Shown piece after piece: positions 24,690 to 34,329 of a DNA stretch of 64,000 nucleotides. The stretch comes from Caulobacter soli. GTDB taxonomy: Bacteria; Pseudomonadota; Alphaproteobacteria; Caulobacterales; Caulobacteraceae. The translations under genes were made by a program, and so were the position numbers. Position 1 is the first letter of the stretch. The number at the start of each line of letters is the position of its first letter. The DNA is taken from assembly GCF_011045195.1 (NCBI RefSeq), contig NZ_CP049199.1:930001-994000 (forward strand). Reading direction: 5' to 3'. A model generated the notes under the pieces. The model was not told where the DNA came from and did not search any database. It was given only the letters and a program-made list of their open reading frames with translations.

Positions 24690-26018
24690 ATGACCGCAGC
24701 CAGCCCGGACGTCCCATTGGACGAGCGCGCCAAAGGCCGGGCCTTCGCCATCCTGTTCGCCGTCCTGCTGTCCAGCGCCGCCGGCAACACCGCCCTGCAG
24801 ACCGTGCTGCCGGCGATCGGCCGCGAGGTGGGCATTCCCGACGTGCTGATCAGCTCGATCTTCTCGCTGTCGGCCCTGGCCTGGGGGGTGATGTCGCCGG
24901 TCTGGGCGCGGATGTCCGACAAGCGCGGCCGCAAGCCGATGGTGATCCTGGGCATGGCCGGTTTCGCCGTGTCGATGCTGGGCTTTGGCTTCTTCATCCT
25001 GATGGGCTTGAAGGGCCTGATGGTTCCGCTGGCGGTGTTCGCCGGGGCGGCCCTGTCGCGGGCGATCTTCGGCCTGGTCGGCAGCGCCTCGAATCCGGCG
25101 GCCCAGGCCTATGTCGCCGACCGCACCGCGCCGGCCGACCGCACCAACGCCCTGGCGACCATGGCTTCGGCCAGCGGCCTGGGCACCATCCTGGGGCCGG
25201 CCGTCGCACCGTTCCTGGTGTTTCCGCTGCTGACCCTGTCGGGGCCGATGTTCTCGTTCGCCCTGATCGCCGGCGTCGTGCTGATCCTGGTCCTGCGCGG
25301 CCTGCCCGAAACCCAGGACGAGATCCCCGACCGCGTGGGCGCGGGCAAGGACAAGCCCCGGGCCCGGGTGCGCTGGAACGACCGGCGGATCATGCCCTTC
25401 ATCCTCTACGGCTTCCTGCTGGCCAGCGCCCAGACGGTGAACCAGCAGACCCTGGGCTTCATGGTCATCGACCAGTTGCGGATCTCGCCGGCCAAGGCGG
25501 CGGCCTTCGCCGGGATCGCGATGATGGGCGGCGCGGTGGCCAGCCTGCTGGCCCAGTGGGGGCTGATCCGCATGCTGCGGCTGGTTCCGCGCCAGCTGCT
25601 GTGGCTGGGCGCGACCTGCGCGGGGCTAGGCAACCTGATCGTCGCCTTCTCGCCCGACTATCACACCCTGGTGGTCGGTTTCGCCCTGTGCAGCCTGGGC
25701 TACGGCTTCGCCCGGCCCGGCTTCACGGCCGGCGCCTCGCTGTCGGTGGGCCATGAGGAGCAGGGCGCGGTGGCCGGGGCGATCAGCGCCATCAACGGCG
25801 CCTCGGTGATCATCGCCCCGGTGCTGGGCGTGGCGCTCTACAAGTGGGCCCACCCGTCGCCCTATCTGATGAACGTCGCCATCCTGGCCGGCCTGGTCGC
25901 CTACGCCCTGATCGACCCGGTCATGCGCAGGGTCGGCGACGCGAGCGCCCCGCGCGAGGCTCGCGACGAGGCCCAGGTCGTGGACGCCAGCTCGATCGAC
26001 GCGACGGGACCGCACTGA
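24690..26018 (+). CDS. Major facilitator superfamily transporter
   Basis: The 442-residue inner-membrane protein has about 12 hydrophobic segments and the MFS loop motif ARMSDKRGRKP between the second and third helices. A charged central loop (RVGAGKDKPRARVRWNDRR) separates the two halves. The ATG at 24690 is preceded by AAGGGGGG and is preferred over an ATG at 24624. The substrate is unknown; drug or metabolite export is typical for similar proteins. Confidence 0.8.
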   Translation: MTAASPDVPLDERAKGRAFAILFAVLLSSAAGNTALQTVLPAIGREVGIPDVLISSIFSLSALAWGVMSPVWARMSDKRGRKPMVILGMAGFAVSMLGFGFFILMGLKGLMVPLAVFAGAALSRAIFGLVGSASNPAAQAYVADRTAPADRTNALATMASASGLGTILGPAVAPFLVFPLLTLSGPMFSFALIAGVVLILVLRGLPETQDEIPDRVGAGKDKPRARVRWNDRRIMPFILYGFLLASAQTVNQQTLGFMVIDQLRISPAKAAAFAGIAMMGGAVASLLAQWGLIRMLRLVPRQLLWLGATCAGLGNLIVAFSPDYHTLVVGFALCSLGYGFARPGFTAGASLSVGHEEQGAVAGAISAINGASVIIAPVLGVALYKWAHPSPYLMNVAILAGLVAYALIDPVMRRVGDASAPREARDEAQVVDASSIDATGPH

Positions 26019-26086
26019 GGGTCTGCAATAGTCGTGAAACGAACCGGGCGCAGCGTCCTGGACCTGCCGTGTCAGGGAGATCGACC

Positions 26087-26545
26087 GTGCGTTCCAAGCT
26101 GTTCATCCTGGTCTGCGCGACGGGCCTGGCCATTGTGTCGGGCGCCGCCGCCCAGCCCGGCCGCTATGTCGTGACGGTCAAGCCGGCCGCTTCGGCTACG
26201 GGCTACGAGAAGCTGAGCGTGGCCAGGGCCGCCGTCGGCAGCACGCCGATCCGGATCTGGGCCAACACCGCCATCGATCCCGACTGCTCGGCCCATGCGC
26301 CCGGCGCCACCCTGACCATCCTGCAGCCGCCGTCCCACGGTACGGCGGTGGTCAAGGACGAACCCTATTTCGCGGCCTTCCCGCCGACCAATCCGCGCTC
26401 GGCGTGCAACAGCCGCAAGGTGCCGGGCAACCAGGCCTTCTACACCGCCGCCTCGGGCTATGCCGGCCATGACCGGATGGTGCTGCAGGGCTCCAGCCCC
26501 GACGGCGCGGTCCGGCGGATCGCGGTGGATATCACCGTCCGCTAG
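26087..26545 (+). CDS. Hypothetical secreted protein
   Basis: The 152-residue product has a signal peptide (MRSKLFILVCATGLAIVSGAAAQ) and a mature part with possible beta strands and two Cys (PDCSAH, RSACNS). The GTG start has AGGGAGA upstream and gives the signal peptide; a longer reading overlaps the MFS gene. The stop overlaps the convergent porin-like gene by 4 bases. Confidence 0.6.
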   Translation: MRSKLFILVCATGLAIVSGAAAQPGRYVVTVKPAASATGYEKLSVARAAVGSTPIRIWANTAIDPDCSAHAPGATLTILQPPSHGTAVVKDEPYFAAFPPTNPRSACNSRKVPGNQAFYTAASGYAGHDRMVLQGSSPDGAVRRIAVDITVR

Positions 26546-27570
26546 GTGGGCGGCGCCGTCGGCATCTTCAGGCTCAGCGGCACGGTCAGGCCCAGCCAGA
26601 ACGAGTCGCCTTCCATCCGGTTGGTGGCGTTGAACTCGGTGAAGGCCCGGGCCCGCAGGGTGGCGGGCATGTGGCCGATCTTGAAGTTGTAGGCCGCGGT
26701 GGCGCCCACGCCGGTGACCTCGCCCTGGAATGGTCCCAGCTTGGCGCCCGGGCCGCGGTCGGCGCTGATCTGCTTGAAGTAATAGCTCTGCAGGCCCGCC
26801 GACCATTTGGGCGAGAAGGTCTTCTCGACCGCCGCCTCCAGGTGCATCTCGGTCCCGGTCTTGTAGTCGGTATAGGGGTTCTCGCCGTTGAAGGTCAGGC
26901 CGCCCTTGCCGCTGACGTCCCAGCCGCCCTTCTCGTCGTGCCAGCTCAAGGCCAGCGACGAGTCGAACGCCCAGCGGTGGAAGGCCAGGTTGGCCAGCTC
27001 GTCCTTGCGATAGTCGCCGATCGGGACGTTGAGCATGGTCGAGACCTGGACGTGCAGGTCGCCCGTCTTCCAGCCCAGCATGGCGGTGGCGATCGGGTCG
27101 CCGATCACGGTGGCGGTGTCGCCGGCCGATCCGCCGAGCTGATTGCCGCGCGGCCCGGTGATCACGGCGTCGACATCGACGTCGGCGTTGCCCACCGGCA
27201 GGGCGGCGCCGAAGGCGACCGTCACCCCGTGCAGGTCGGTGGTCGGCACCCACAGCACGGTGGCGAAGTCGGCGAGGATCTTGGCGTCCAGGCCGGCCAC
27301 GACATTGCCGCCGATCGTGAACTGCTTCCCGCCGCTGGCGCTGCCCTTGTAGTAATAGATCTCGTTGTCGAAGAAGACGCCCTTCAGCGGCGGCATGACG
27401 GCGTTGCCGGGACCGCCCGAGCCGAGCAGGTAGAGGCTGGCGCCGCCTTCGGAGGCCTGGGCCTGATGAGCGCCCGCCGCCAGGGCGAGGACGAGGCTGG
27501 CGCCCACACCCCGGACAAGGCGCGAAGGGGCGAGACGGCGGGCGGATCGGATGTTCGGCGTTAGGCTCAT
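26542..27570 (-). CDS. Outer membrane porin-like protein (SphA / phenol-degradation MetA family)
   Basis: The 342-residue product has a signal peptide ending near HQAQA, then GGASLYLLGSGGP and alternating strand-like segments with aromatic girdles, ending FWLGLTVPLSL. This matches SphA-type proteins of the MetA family, predicted beta-barrels for uptake of hydrophobic substrates. The substrate is not evident here and no degradation genes are adjacent. Confidence 0.65.
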   Translation of the reverse strand: MSLTPNIRSARRLAPSRLVRGVGASLVLALAAGAHQAQASEGGASLYLLGSGGPGNAVMPPLKGVFFDNEIYYYKGSASGGKQFTIGGNVVAGLDAKILADFATVLWVPTTDLHGVTVAFGAALPVGNADVDVDAVITGPRGNQLGGSAGDTATVIGDPIATAMLGWKTGDLHVQVSTMLNVPIGDYRKDELANLAFHRWAFDSSLALSWHDEKGGWDVSGKGGLTFNGENPYTDYKTGTEMHLEAAVEKTFSPKWSAGLQSYYFKQISADRGPGAKLGPFQGEVTGVGATAAYNFKIGHMPATLRARAFTEFNATNRMEGDSFWLGLTVPLSLKMPTAPPT

Positions 27571-27719
27571 GGCCCCAGCACTCCGTGGCGTATGGCCGAA
27601 GAGTGGTTGGGGCCGCTTTGGGCGACCATCGGGCGAATTGCTGAGTCGTCCCTGCGGCGCGACGGTAATCGGCCTGAGGGAATGGCCTAGGATCGTGAAT
27701 CTGCTGCGCTGTGAGCGAA

Positions 27720-27812
27720 TTCCTCGTCCTTCGACAGGCTCAGGATGAGGAATTCGAATTCAACCGCCGTAGCATTCGCCCTCATCCTGAGCCTGTCGAA
27801 GGACGAGGGCGG
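27720..27812. repeat. Inverted intergenic repeat pair, family C
   Basis: TTCGACAGGCTCAGGATGAGG and its complement (CCTGAGCCTGTCGAAGGA) face each other across about 40 bases between the porin-like and transglycosylase genes. The same unit flanks 45660-45752. Confidence 0.8.
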
Positions 27813-27851
27813 CTCCTCGGTGAATGCCGCTTGGTTGCTACGGCCGCGCGG

Positions 27852-29141
27852 CTAGCTGATCCCCGCCTGGGCCTTCAGGCGCGCCACCATGTCGGACGAC
27901 AGATAGCCGTCGGCGGGCAGCTTGCGGTCCTGCTGCCAGGCGCGCAGAGCCTTGCGAGTGCCGGCCCCGATCACCCCGTCGGCCGGGCCGGGGTCGAAGC
28001 CCAGGCGACCCAGGGCGATCTGGGCGGCCATGCGGTCGGCCAGGCCCAGCGGCGTCTCGACCGGCCAGGCGGCGACCAGCGGCCCGCCGCCGGCGAACCG
28101 GTCGGCCAGCAGGCCGATGCCCAGGGCGTAGGACGTGGAGTTGTTGTAGGTGCGGATCGCGAAATGGTTGGGCAGGGCCAGGAAGGCCGGACCCGACCAG
28201 CCGGCCGGCAGGATCAGGCCGGCGGGCGAGGCGGCGTCGGCCGCCGTCCAGGGCAGGCCGTCGGCGCGCTTGACGCCCTTGGCTTCCCACCAGGACGGAA
28301 TCTCGCGGGGGCCCTCGGCCAGGCCATAGTCGAAGCCGGCGGGCAGGATCACTTCCTTGGCCCAGCCGACGCCGGGCTTCCAGCCGCCCTTCTTGAGCAG
28401 GTTGGCGGCCGAGGCCAGGCTGTCGCTGTCGCTGCCCCAGATGTCGCGGCGGCCGTCGCCGTCGTTGTCGACGGCGGTGGTCAGGTAGTTGGAGGGCAGG
28501 AACTGGGTCTGACCCATGGCCCCGGCCCACGAGCCCTTCAGCTGCGTGCGGGTGACCTCGCCGGAATCGATGATCTTCAGGGCGGCGATCAGCTCGCCTT
28601 CCGCCCAGTTGCGGCGACGGCCGTCGGCGGCCAGGCTGGCCATCGAGCGCACCACGTCGAAATTGCCCTGGATCTTGCCGAACGCCGATTCCATGGCCCA
28701 GACGGCCAGCAGGATGTCGCGCGGCACGCCGTAGCGCTGCTCGACGCCGGGCAGGAAGGTCAGGGTCTCGCGCTTGTCGCGGCCCACGGCCACGCGGTCG
28801 TCGCTGATCACGCCCTTGATATAGTCGCCGACCGGCTTGGAGAATTCCGGCTGGCGGCCGTCCAGCGAGATGACCTTGGGATCGGGCGTCACGCCGTTCA
28901 GCTCGCGGTCCAGCAGTTGCTGGGTCAGGCCGGCGGCCAGCGCCTTCTGCTTGAAGGCGGCCAGCCAGGTGTCGAAACCGACCGACTGGCCCGAAGCGGC
29001 CGGATCGGCGCTGGGCGCGGCTGGGGCGGGGGGCGGCGTGCGCGGCGGAGCCGGCGGGGTCACCGACGGCGCCAGGGGCGCGTTGGCCGAGGTGTCGGCG
29101 CAACCGGCCAGCAGCAGAACGAGGAAAACGCGTCTATCCAT
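27852..29141 (-). CDS. Lytic murein transglycosylase (MltB family) with peptidoglycan-binding domain
   Basis: The enzyme cuts the glycan strand to give 1,6-anhydro ends. The 429-residue protein starts with a lipoprotein signal (VFLVLLLAGC), has a Pro/Ala linker, then the MltB catalytic domain with the likely catalytic Glu in LLAVWAMESAFGK and the motifs GSWAGAMGQTQFLPSNY and DNDGDGRRDIW. It ends with a PG_binding_1 domain (AQIALGRLGFDPGPADGVIG...AWQQ). The layout is typical of alphaproteobacterial MltB homologues. Confidence 0.88.
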   Translation of the reverse strand: MDRRVFLVLLLAGCADTSANAPLAPSVTPPAPPRTPPPAPAAPSADPAASGQSVGFDTWLAAFKQKALAAGLTQQLLDRELNGVTPDPKVISLDGRQPEFSKPVGDYIKGVISDDRVAVGRDKRETLTFLPGVEQRYGVPRDILLAVWAMESAFGKIQGNFDVVRSMASLAADGRRRNWAEGELIAALKIIDSGEVTRTQLKGSWAGAMGQTQFLPSNYLTTAVDNDGDGRRDIWGSDSDSLASAANLLKKGGWKPGVGWAKEVILPAGFDYGLAEGPREIPSWWEAKGVKRADGLPWTAADAASPAGLILPAGWSGPAFLALPNHFAIRTYNNSTSYALGIGLLADRFAGGGPLVAAWPVETPLGLADRMAAQIALGRLGFDPGPADGVIGAGTRKALRAWQQDRKLPADGYLSSDMVARLKAQAGIS

Positions 29142-29390
29142 GGTGGCAGGCTACCGGCATCCGTATGAAGGCTGCAATCACAAGGGCGACAGAGCGGTTA
29201 AGTTCCCGCGAGGTTGAGCTTCCGCTGTGGAGCTTTTGCCGCGCTCGAAGCGCGGATGCGCGCTTTGAGGCCAAGGCGCGCATTGACTCAACGCCATGTC
29301 CTGCTTATACGCACGCCCTCCGAAACATCCCGGATGTTCCCTCCGCCACACGGCGGGCCGCGAACCTCTCCGCTGAGTATAGAGACGGTC

Positions 29391-29516
29391 ATGAAGGTTC
29401 GTAGCTCGCTGAAGTCGCTGAAGTCGCGCCACCGCGATTGCAAGCTGGTCCGCCGCAAGGGCGTGATCTACATCATCAACAAGACCGACCCGCGCTTCAA
29501 AGCCAAGCAAGGCTAA
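29391..29516 (+). CDS. rpmJ: 50S ribosomal protein L36
   Basis: The 41-residue basic protein (start [17 protein letters not shown], then [10 protein letters not shown] and DPRFKAKQG) is a bacterial L36 of the longer, Cys-poor type, with one Cys in place of the zinc-ribbon set. Its stop overlaps the start of the following hydrolase gene (TAATG). Confidence 0.92.
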   Translation: MKVRSSLKSLKSRHRDCKLVRRKGVIYIINKTDPRFKAKQG

Positions 29517-30133
29517 TGACGCTCGCGCGGCCTCCCAGGGCGCTGCTCTGGGACGTCGGCAACGTCATCGTGCGCTGGAATCCGCGCACGCTCTACGCGA
29601 AGATCTTCAAGGAACCGGCCGATCTCGACCGGTTCCTTTCGCATGTCTGCACCATGGACTGGCACGCGGCGACCGACCGCGGCGTGACCTTCGCCGACAA
29701 CGTATTGGCCCTGAGCGCCCAGCATCCCCACTACGCCGAGCACATCGCCGCCTGGTGGGGCCGCTGGCCCGAGATGTTCTCCGGCACGTTCTCCGAGACC
29801 GAATCCGTGATCGAGGCCCTGGCCGAGCGCGGCGTGCCGCAGTTCGCCCTGACCAACATGTCCAACGAGACCTGGCCCGACGTGAAGGCCATGAGCCCGG
29901 CGTTCCGCCATTTCCGCGACGCGGTGGTCTCGGCCGAGGAACGGGTCATCAAGCCCGAGCCGCGTATCTACGAGATCGTCCTGGAACGCACGGGGCTGGA
30001 GCCGGCCGACCTGCTGTTCGTCGACGACAGCGCCGCCAACATCGCCGCGGCTGACGCAATGGGGTTTCACACGCACCATTTCACGGATCCGGCGGCGTTG
30101 CGCGCGGCCGTGGAAAAGCACGGTCTCCTTTGA
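29516..30133 (+). CDS. HAD-family hydrolase
   Basis: The 205-residue protein has the HAD motifs: nucleophile Asp in LLWDVGNV, Thr/Asn in FALTNMSNE, Lys in RVIKPEP and the acidic pair in LFVDDSAANI. It resembles haloacid dehalogenase-like or epoxide-hydrolase-N-type phosphatases. The ATG overlaps the rpmJ stop, so the two are translationally coupled, an unusual but conserved-looking pairing. The substrate is unknown. Confidence 0.8.
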   Translation: MTLARPPRALLWDVGNVIVRWNPRTLYAKIFKEPADLDRFLSHVCTMDWHAATDRGVTFADNVLALSAQHPHYAEHIAAWWGRWPEMFSGTFSETESVIEALAERGVPQFALTNMSNETWPDVKAMSPAFRHFRDAVVSAEERVIKPEPRIYEIVLERTGLEPADLLFVDDSAANIAAADAMGFHTHHFTDPAALRAAVEKHGLL

Positions 30134-30306
30134 TCCTTCTCCCCTTGCGGGAGAAGGTGGCGCGAAGCGCCGGATGAGGGGTTGAAGATCGCTGCCGCCG
30201 CGACCAGTTGAACCGTCACGCCAGCGTCTGACGTTCGTGCGACCCCTCATCCGTCGGCCCCAATCAAGCAAGAGGGGGCCGACACCTTCTCCCGCAAGGG
30301 GAGCAA
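30131..30306. repeat. Inverted intergenic repeat pair, family A
   Basis: CTTCTCCCCTTGCGGGAGAAGG with CGCGAAGCG and GGATGAGGGG occurs at 30135-30180, and its inverse at 30240-30303. Each arm is a hairpin, and together the arms form a long stem after the HAD gene. Confidence 0.75.
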
Positions 30307-30325
30307 GACTAGCCGGAGCGTCCTC

Positions 30326-31195
30326 ATGCACATCGGTTTCATCGGCCTGGGGGCCATGGGCAAGGCCATGGTCGAGAACCTGCTGGAGAAGGGCCACGCC
30401 GTGACGGTGTGGAACCGCTCTCCAGGTCCCGCCGCCGAACTGGCGGCCCAGGGCGCCAAGGTCGCCGCGACGATCGAGGAGACGCTGCAAGGCGACGTCG
30501 TGCTGTCGATCCTGGCCCACGATCAGGCCATCCGCGACGTGCTGCTGAACGCCCTGCCGCGCGCGAGGCCGGGCCTGGTGCACGCCAACCTCGCCACCAT
30601 CTCGACCGCCTTCGCGCGCGAGCTGGCCGAGCGGCACGCCGAGCTGGGCCTGGGCTATGTCGCCGCGCCGGTGTTCGGTCGCCCGCCCGTCGCCCGGGCC
30701 GGCGGACTGAACGTGCTGGCGGCTGGCGCGCCCGACGCGGTGGCCACGGCCCTGCCGGCGCTGGAGGCCCTGGCGACCAAGGTCTGGCCGATGGGCGAGG
30801 ACCCCGTTCGCGCCAACGCCGTCAAGATCGCCGGCAACCTGATGATCGTCTCGGCCGTCGAGGCCATGGGCGAGGCCACGGCCCTGGGCGCGGCCCACGG
30901 CGTGCCGGCCGCCGACCTGCTGGACATGTTGACCAGCACCATCTTCGCCGCCCCGATCTACAAGATCTACGGCGCCATGATCGCCGAGAGCCGCTACCAC
31001 CCACCGGGCTTCGCCGCCGACCTGGCCCTGAAGGACGTGCGCCTGGCCCAGGCCGCCGGCGACGAGAAGGGCCTGACCCTGCCGCTGGCCGATCTGGTCG
31101 AGGGCGGGCTGGAGACCCTACTGGCGGGCGAGGGCGAAACGCCGGACCTGGCCGCCCTGGCGGAAGTCTCGCGCGGACGCATGGAAGGGCGCTGA
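30326..31195 (+). CDS. NAD(P)-dependent dehydrogenase of the 3-hydroxyisobutyrate dehydrogenase family
   Basis: The 289-residue protein begins with the Rossmann motif GFIGLGAMGKAM and the family pattern MVENLLEKGHAVTVWNRSP. The catalytic Lys lies in VKIAGNLMI, and the C-terminal all-helical domain includes GFAADLALKDVRLA. Members oxidise beta-hydroxyacids such as 3-hydroxyisobutyrate, tartronate semialdehyde or succinic semialdehyde. The substrate cannot be told from sequence. Confidence 0.85.
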   Translation: MHIGFIGLGAMGKAMVENLLEKGHAVTVWNRSPGPAAELAAQGAKVAATIEETLQGDVVLSILAHDQAIRDVLLNALPRARPGLVHANLATISTAFARELAERHAELGLGYVAAPVFGRPPVARAGGLNVLAAGAPDAVATALPALEALATKVWPMGEDPVRANAVKIAGNLMIVSAVEAMGEATALGAAHGVPAADLLDMLTSTIFAAPIYKIYGAMIAESRYHPPGFAADLALKDVRLAQAAGDEKGLTLPLADLVEGGLETLLAGEGETPDLAALAEVSRGRMEGR

Positions 31196-31270
31196 ATCAG
31201 CCTTCCACTGGAGGCCTGTTGCCACTAGGTTCCGCGCCTCCCGTTTCCCGCCTTTCGCGAGACCTATCCC

Positions 31271-31540
31271 ATGGCTGATGACGCAGCTCCGCACGCCGAC
31301 GTGCTCAACTCCACCGCCCAAGGCCAGCTGAAGAGCATCATCGACCGGGTCGAGCGCCTGGAAGTCGAGAAGGCCGAGATCGCCGAGCAGATCAAGGAAG
31401 TCTATCTCGAAGCCAAGGGTAACGGCTTCGACGTCAAGATCCTGCGCAAGGTGGTTCGCCTGCGCAAGACCGACCGCGCCAAGCGCCAGGAAGAGGATGC
31501 GATCCTGGACCTGTACCTGTCGGCCATCGGCGAGATCTAG
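31271..31540 (+). CDS. gapR: Nucleoid-associated protein GapR (DUF2312)
   Basis: GapR is an essential Caulobacter chromosome protein that encircles overtwisted, AT-rich DNA and stimulates gyrase and topoisomerase IV ahead of forks. The 89-residue product has exactly that length and the DUF2312 core: an N-terminal coiled coil (LKSIIDRVERLEVEKAEIAEQIKEVYLEAKGNGFD) and a basic DNA-contact segment (KILRKVVRLRKTDRAKRQEE). Confidence 0.93.
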   Translation: MADDAAPHADVLNSTAQGQLKSIIDRVERLEVEKAEIAEQIKEVYLEAKGNGFDVKILRKVVRLRKTDRAKRQEEDAILDLYLSAIGEI

Positions 31541-31547
31541 GGCGACT

Positions 31548-31573
31548 GGGGACACACACTCGCGTGTGTCCCC
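31548..31573 (+). terminator. Hairpin after gapR, possible terminator
   Basis: GGGGACACACAC and its complement form a near-perfect stem starting 8 bases after the gapR stop. No T-run follows directly. Confidence 0.45.
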
Positions 31574-31632
31574 GCCCACAACCACCATTTTTCCGCGTGC
31601 GTCCCGCCGTCGACGCCCGCTAGTCTGCCCGC

Positions 31633-31989
31633 ATGCGCGCCAAGAAGCCGCCCGATCCTCGCGCTCAAGCGCGCAAGGCCGCCCTGAACGCGCTCAAGCG
31701 CGCCAAGCGCACGGCCGACCTCGCCGGTATCGAGCTGTCGGAATGGGAAGGCGAGTTCCTGGGCTCGGTGGCCCAACGCATCGAGACCTACGGCCGGGCG
31801 TTCGGGGATCCCGAAAAGGGCGGCGCCGGCCAGGCCATGTCGGTCAACCAGACTATCAAGCTCAAGGAAATCGCCGCCAAGGCGAAGGGCGAGCGCAAGC
31901 CGATGTCGCGGGGCAAGGGGTTCGGTCGTCGAGACACGCGGCCAGGACGGGCGCCCCAAGCTTCACCAAAAGACCTCGAAGATGACTGA
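31633..31989 (+). CDS. Conserved-looking hypothetical protein
   Basis: The 118-residue protein is very basic at both ends (MRAKKPPDPRAQARKAALNALKRAKRTAD and GRRDTRPGRAP), with a helical middle. Its composition suggests a nucleic-acid-binding or ribosome-associated role, but no family is assigned. It lies downstream of gapR on the same strand. Confidence 0.6.
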   Translation: MRAKKPPDPRAQARKAALNALKRAKRTADLAGIELSEWEGEFLGSVAQRIETYGRAFGDPEKGGAGQAMSVNQTIKLKEIAAKAKGERKPMSRGKGFGRRDTRPGRAPQASPKDLEDD

Positions 31990-32263
31990 TCAACTAAAGG
32001 TAGTTGTTTATCTAGGGTAAAACCCCTAGGTGGCGTGTCAAAATTCCGAAGGGCCATGAAAATGGTCCCCGTTTCTCACCAAACATTGGTCTGTGAAGGG
32101 CGCTGTTAGGTTTTCGGTAACGAAACGGGCGGACATTTGGGTCTCGCGTAAAGTATTGCTTTTAATCGATTTTGTCGTCCGTCCGCGCCGTAGAAAATGG
32201 CTGCGACTGACGCCGCGACAGCGTGACCGCGGTGGGGAGTCTCACGCCTATGGACAGCCGAAA
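31990..32263. other. Gene-free, lower-GC intergenic region
   Basis: No gene is supported. It contains two small hairpins (AACTA-AAGG-TAGTT near 31988 and CTAGGG...CCCCTAG near 32012) and an AT-richer stretch around 32150, where the promoter of the next gene is likely. Confidence 0.5.
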
Positions 32264-32743
32264 ATGGCGACCACGATCTATGACTATCTGCTGAGGCGGA
32301 AGGCCGACCTGGAGACGCGCATGCTGGAGGCCCAGCGCCGCGCCCAGGCCCCGTTCGAGGACGAGCTGCGGGCGCTCAGCCTGGCGCTGAGCGCGATCGA
32401 GCGCGGCGGTCTGGCCGCTGGCGGTCACGGGGGGCTGGAGGGCGAGCCCGCCAGCTTCGCCCATGCCGCGACGTCGCGGCGCGGCCGCAAGCCCCGCTCG
32501 GCCCGCGACATGATCCTGATGGTGCTGGGCAAGGACGACGCGGCGATCGCGGCGTCCGAGATCTCGCGCAAGCTGACGCGCCGGTGGGGGCGCGCCATTC
32601 CGCTGGCGGCGGTGATGCTGGAGCTTCAGGGCCTGGAGCAGGAAGGCCAGGTCCGCCGGTCCGACGAGGGATGGGTCCGCATCGAAGAGCCGCCGGAAGT
32701 CGGGGGCGACCTGGCCCCCGCGCCGCTGGCGATCAGCGCCTAG
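32264..32743 (+). CDS. Hypothetical winged-helix-like protein
   Basis: The 159-residue product starts MATTIYDYLLRRKADLE, with a helical coiled-coil-like N-terminus, a flexible Gly/Ser/Arg-rich linker, and a C-terminal segment (ISRKLTRRWGRAIPLAAVMLELQGLEQEGQVRR) that looks like a winged helix. The start is uncertain because the ribosome binding site is weak; the frame extends upstream to 32093. It converges on the tacA gene. Confidence 0.55.
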   Translation: MATTIYDYLLRRKADLETRMLEAQRRAQAPFEDELRALSLALSAIERGGLAAGGHGGLEGEPASFAHAATSRRGRKPRSARDMILMVLGKDDAAIAASEISRKLTRRWGRAIPLAAVMLELQGLEQEGQVRRSDEGWVRIEEPPEVGGDLAPAPLAISA

Positions 32744-32749
32744 GCGGCG

Positions 32750-34219
32750 TTACGACGCTTCCTTGAAGTCGACCTCGATGCCCTGCTCGCGCACCTTGCG
32801 ATAGAGGGTCGAGCGGCCGATGCCCAGGCGGCGGGCCACTTCCGACATATGCCCGGCATAGACCTCGATGGCGTGCTGGATCAGGTCGCGTTCGATCTCT
32901 TCCAGGGTCCGCAGGTGGCCGCGGTCGTCCAGGATGCGCACCGGCGAGTCTGGGGCCGGCGTGCGAGCCATGGCGGCGTGGGCGGCCTGCAGCACGGCCG
33001 GCAGGTCGGGCGTGACGGGCGCGGCGGCCTCCGGCGGCGGCGCGACGATCCCCGAGATGGCCGGGAAGTCGTAGGGCTGCAGATAGGGCGCGTCGGCCAG
33101 GATGATGGCGCGATAGACCGCGTTCTCCAGCTGGCGCACGTTGCCGGGCCAGTCGAAGGCGTTGAGGAAGGCCAGGGTCTCCGGCGCGGCGCCGACCACC
33201 CGCTTGCCCTCTTCGACGTTGAAGCGGCGGATGAAGGCCTCGACCAGGGCCGGGATGTCGTCGCGGCGCTCGCGCAGCGATGGGGCCTCGATCGGGAAGA
33301 CGTTCAGGCGGTAGTAGAGGTCCTCGCGGAACCGGCCCTGCTCGACGGCGTGGGCCACGTCGCGGTTGGTGGCCGAGACGATGCGCACGTCCACCTTCTG
33401 CGAGCGCTTGGAGCCGATCGGATCGATCTCGCCCTCCTGCAGCGCGCGCAGCAGTTTCACCTGCATGTCCAGCGGCAGTTCGCCGACCTCGTCCAGGAAC
33501 AGGGTGCCGCCGTCGGCCTCCTTGAACTTGCCCAGGTGCTTGTCGGTGGCGCCGGTGAAGCTGCCCTTCTCGTGGCCGAACAGGATCGACTCGACCAGGT
33601 TTTCCGGAATGGCGCCGCAGTTGACCGCCACGAACGGCTTGCCCGCGCGATCGGAGGCGCCGTGCACGGCGCGGGCGATCAGCTCCTTGCCGACCCCGCT
33701 CTCGCCGGTGATCAGGATGGGGATCGACGACTTGGCCGCGCGCTCGCCCATGCGCTTGACCAGGGTCATGGCGGGTGAGGTTCCGATCAGGTCGGCGAAG
33801 GTCGTGCGATTGCCGGCGCGCTTGGTCAGGCGCTCGACCTCGCCCTTCAGATCGCCCATCGACAGGGCGTTGCGGATCGACACGGTGATCCGTTCGGGGG
33901 AGGCCGGCTTGATGAAGAAGTCGGTGGCGCCGGCCTGCATGGCCTTGACCACGGTGTCGACGCCGCCCGAGGCGGTGAGCACGATCACGGGCTGGGTGAA
34001 GCCGCGCGCGCGCATTTCCTTCAGGGTGTCCTGGCCCGACAGGCCCGGCATGACCAGGTCCAGCAGGACCACGTCGACCGGCGCGCCGCTGGCCAGGTGC
34101 GCCATGGCCGCGTCGCCGTTCTCGGCGTGCGAGACCGAGAAGCTTTCGCGCTCCAGGACGGCCTGGATCAGCCGTCGTTGAGTCGGATCGTCGTCGACGA
34201 CGAGAACCGTCTTGGTCAT
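32750..34219 (-). CDS. tacA: Sigma-54-dependent response regulator, TacA-like
   Basis: In Caulobacter, TacA is phosphorylated through ShkA-ShpA and activates sigma-54 promoters of stalk and polarity genes. The 489-residue protein has a receiver domain (acidic Asp10/Asp11, phospho-acceptor Asp54 in VVLLDLVMP, Lys104), a sigma-54 AAA+ domain with Walker [10 protein letters not shown] (about 171-179), GSFTGA (219-224, where most members have GAFTGA) and Walker [13 protein letters not shown], and a C-terminal Fis-type helix-turn-helix ([19 protein letters not shown]). The ATG at 34219 is preferred to a GTG at 34228. The length and the gapR neighbourhood support TacA over other NtrC-type regulators. 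Confidence 0.85.
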   Translation of the reverse strand: MTKTVLVVDDDPTQRRLIQAVLERESFSVSHAENGDAAMAHLASGAPVDVVLLDLVMPGLSGQDTLKEMRARGFTQPVIVLTASGGVDTVVKAMQAGATDFFIKPASPERITVSIRNALSMGDLKGEVERLTKRAGNRTTFADLIGTSPAMTLVKRMGERAAKSSIPILITGESGVGKELIARAVHGASDRAGKPFVAVNCGAIPENLVESILFGHEKGSFTGATDKHLGKFKEADGGTLFLDEVGELPLDMQVKLLRALQEGEIDPIGSKRSQKVDVRIVSATNRDVAHAVEQGRFREDLYYRLNVFPIEAPSLRERRDDIPALVEAFIRRFNVEEGKRVVGAAPETLAFLNAFDWPGNVRQLENAVYRAIILADAPYLQPYDFPAISGIVAPPPEAAAPVTPDLPAVLQAAHAAMARTPAPDSPVRILDDRGHLRTLEEIERDLIQHAIEVYAGHMSEVARRLGIGRSTLYRKVREQGIEVDFKEAS

Positions 34220-34329
34220 AGCAGACACCCATCAGAACCGGCCGCGTCCGACATGGGACAGGGCTCTTGTTGGTTCAGAGTGATACAGCCACGGGGTAAA
34301 GACCGGGTTTCGGAGACGTGAGTCAGGGG

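Noticed and set aside
29513..31000. Minus-strand frame of 495 codons
   Set aside because: Antisense to the HAD hydrolase and dehydrogenase genes and runs through a palindromic repeat.
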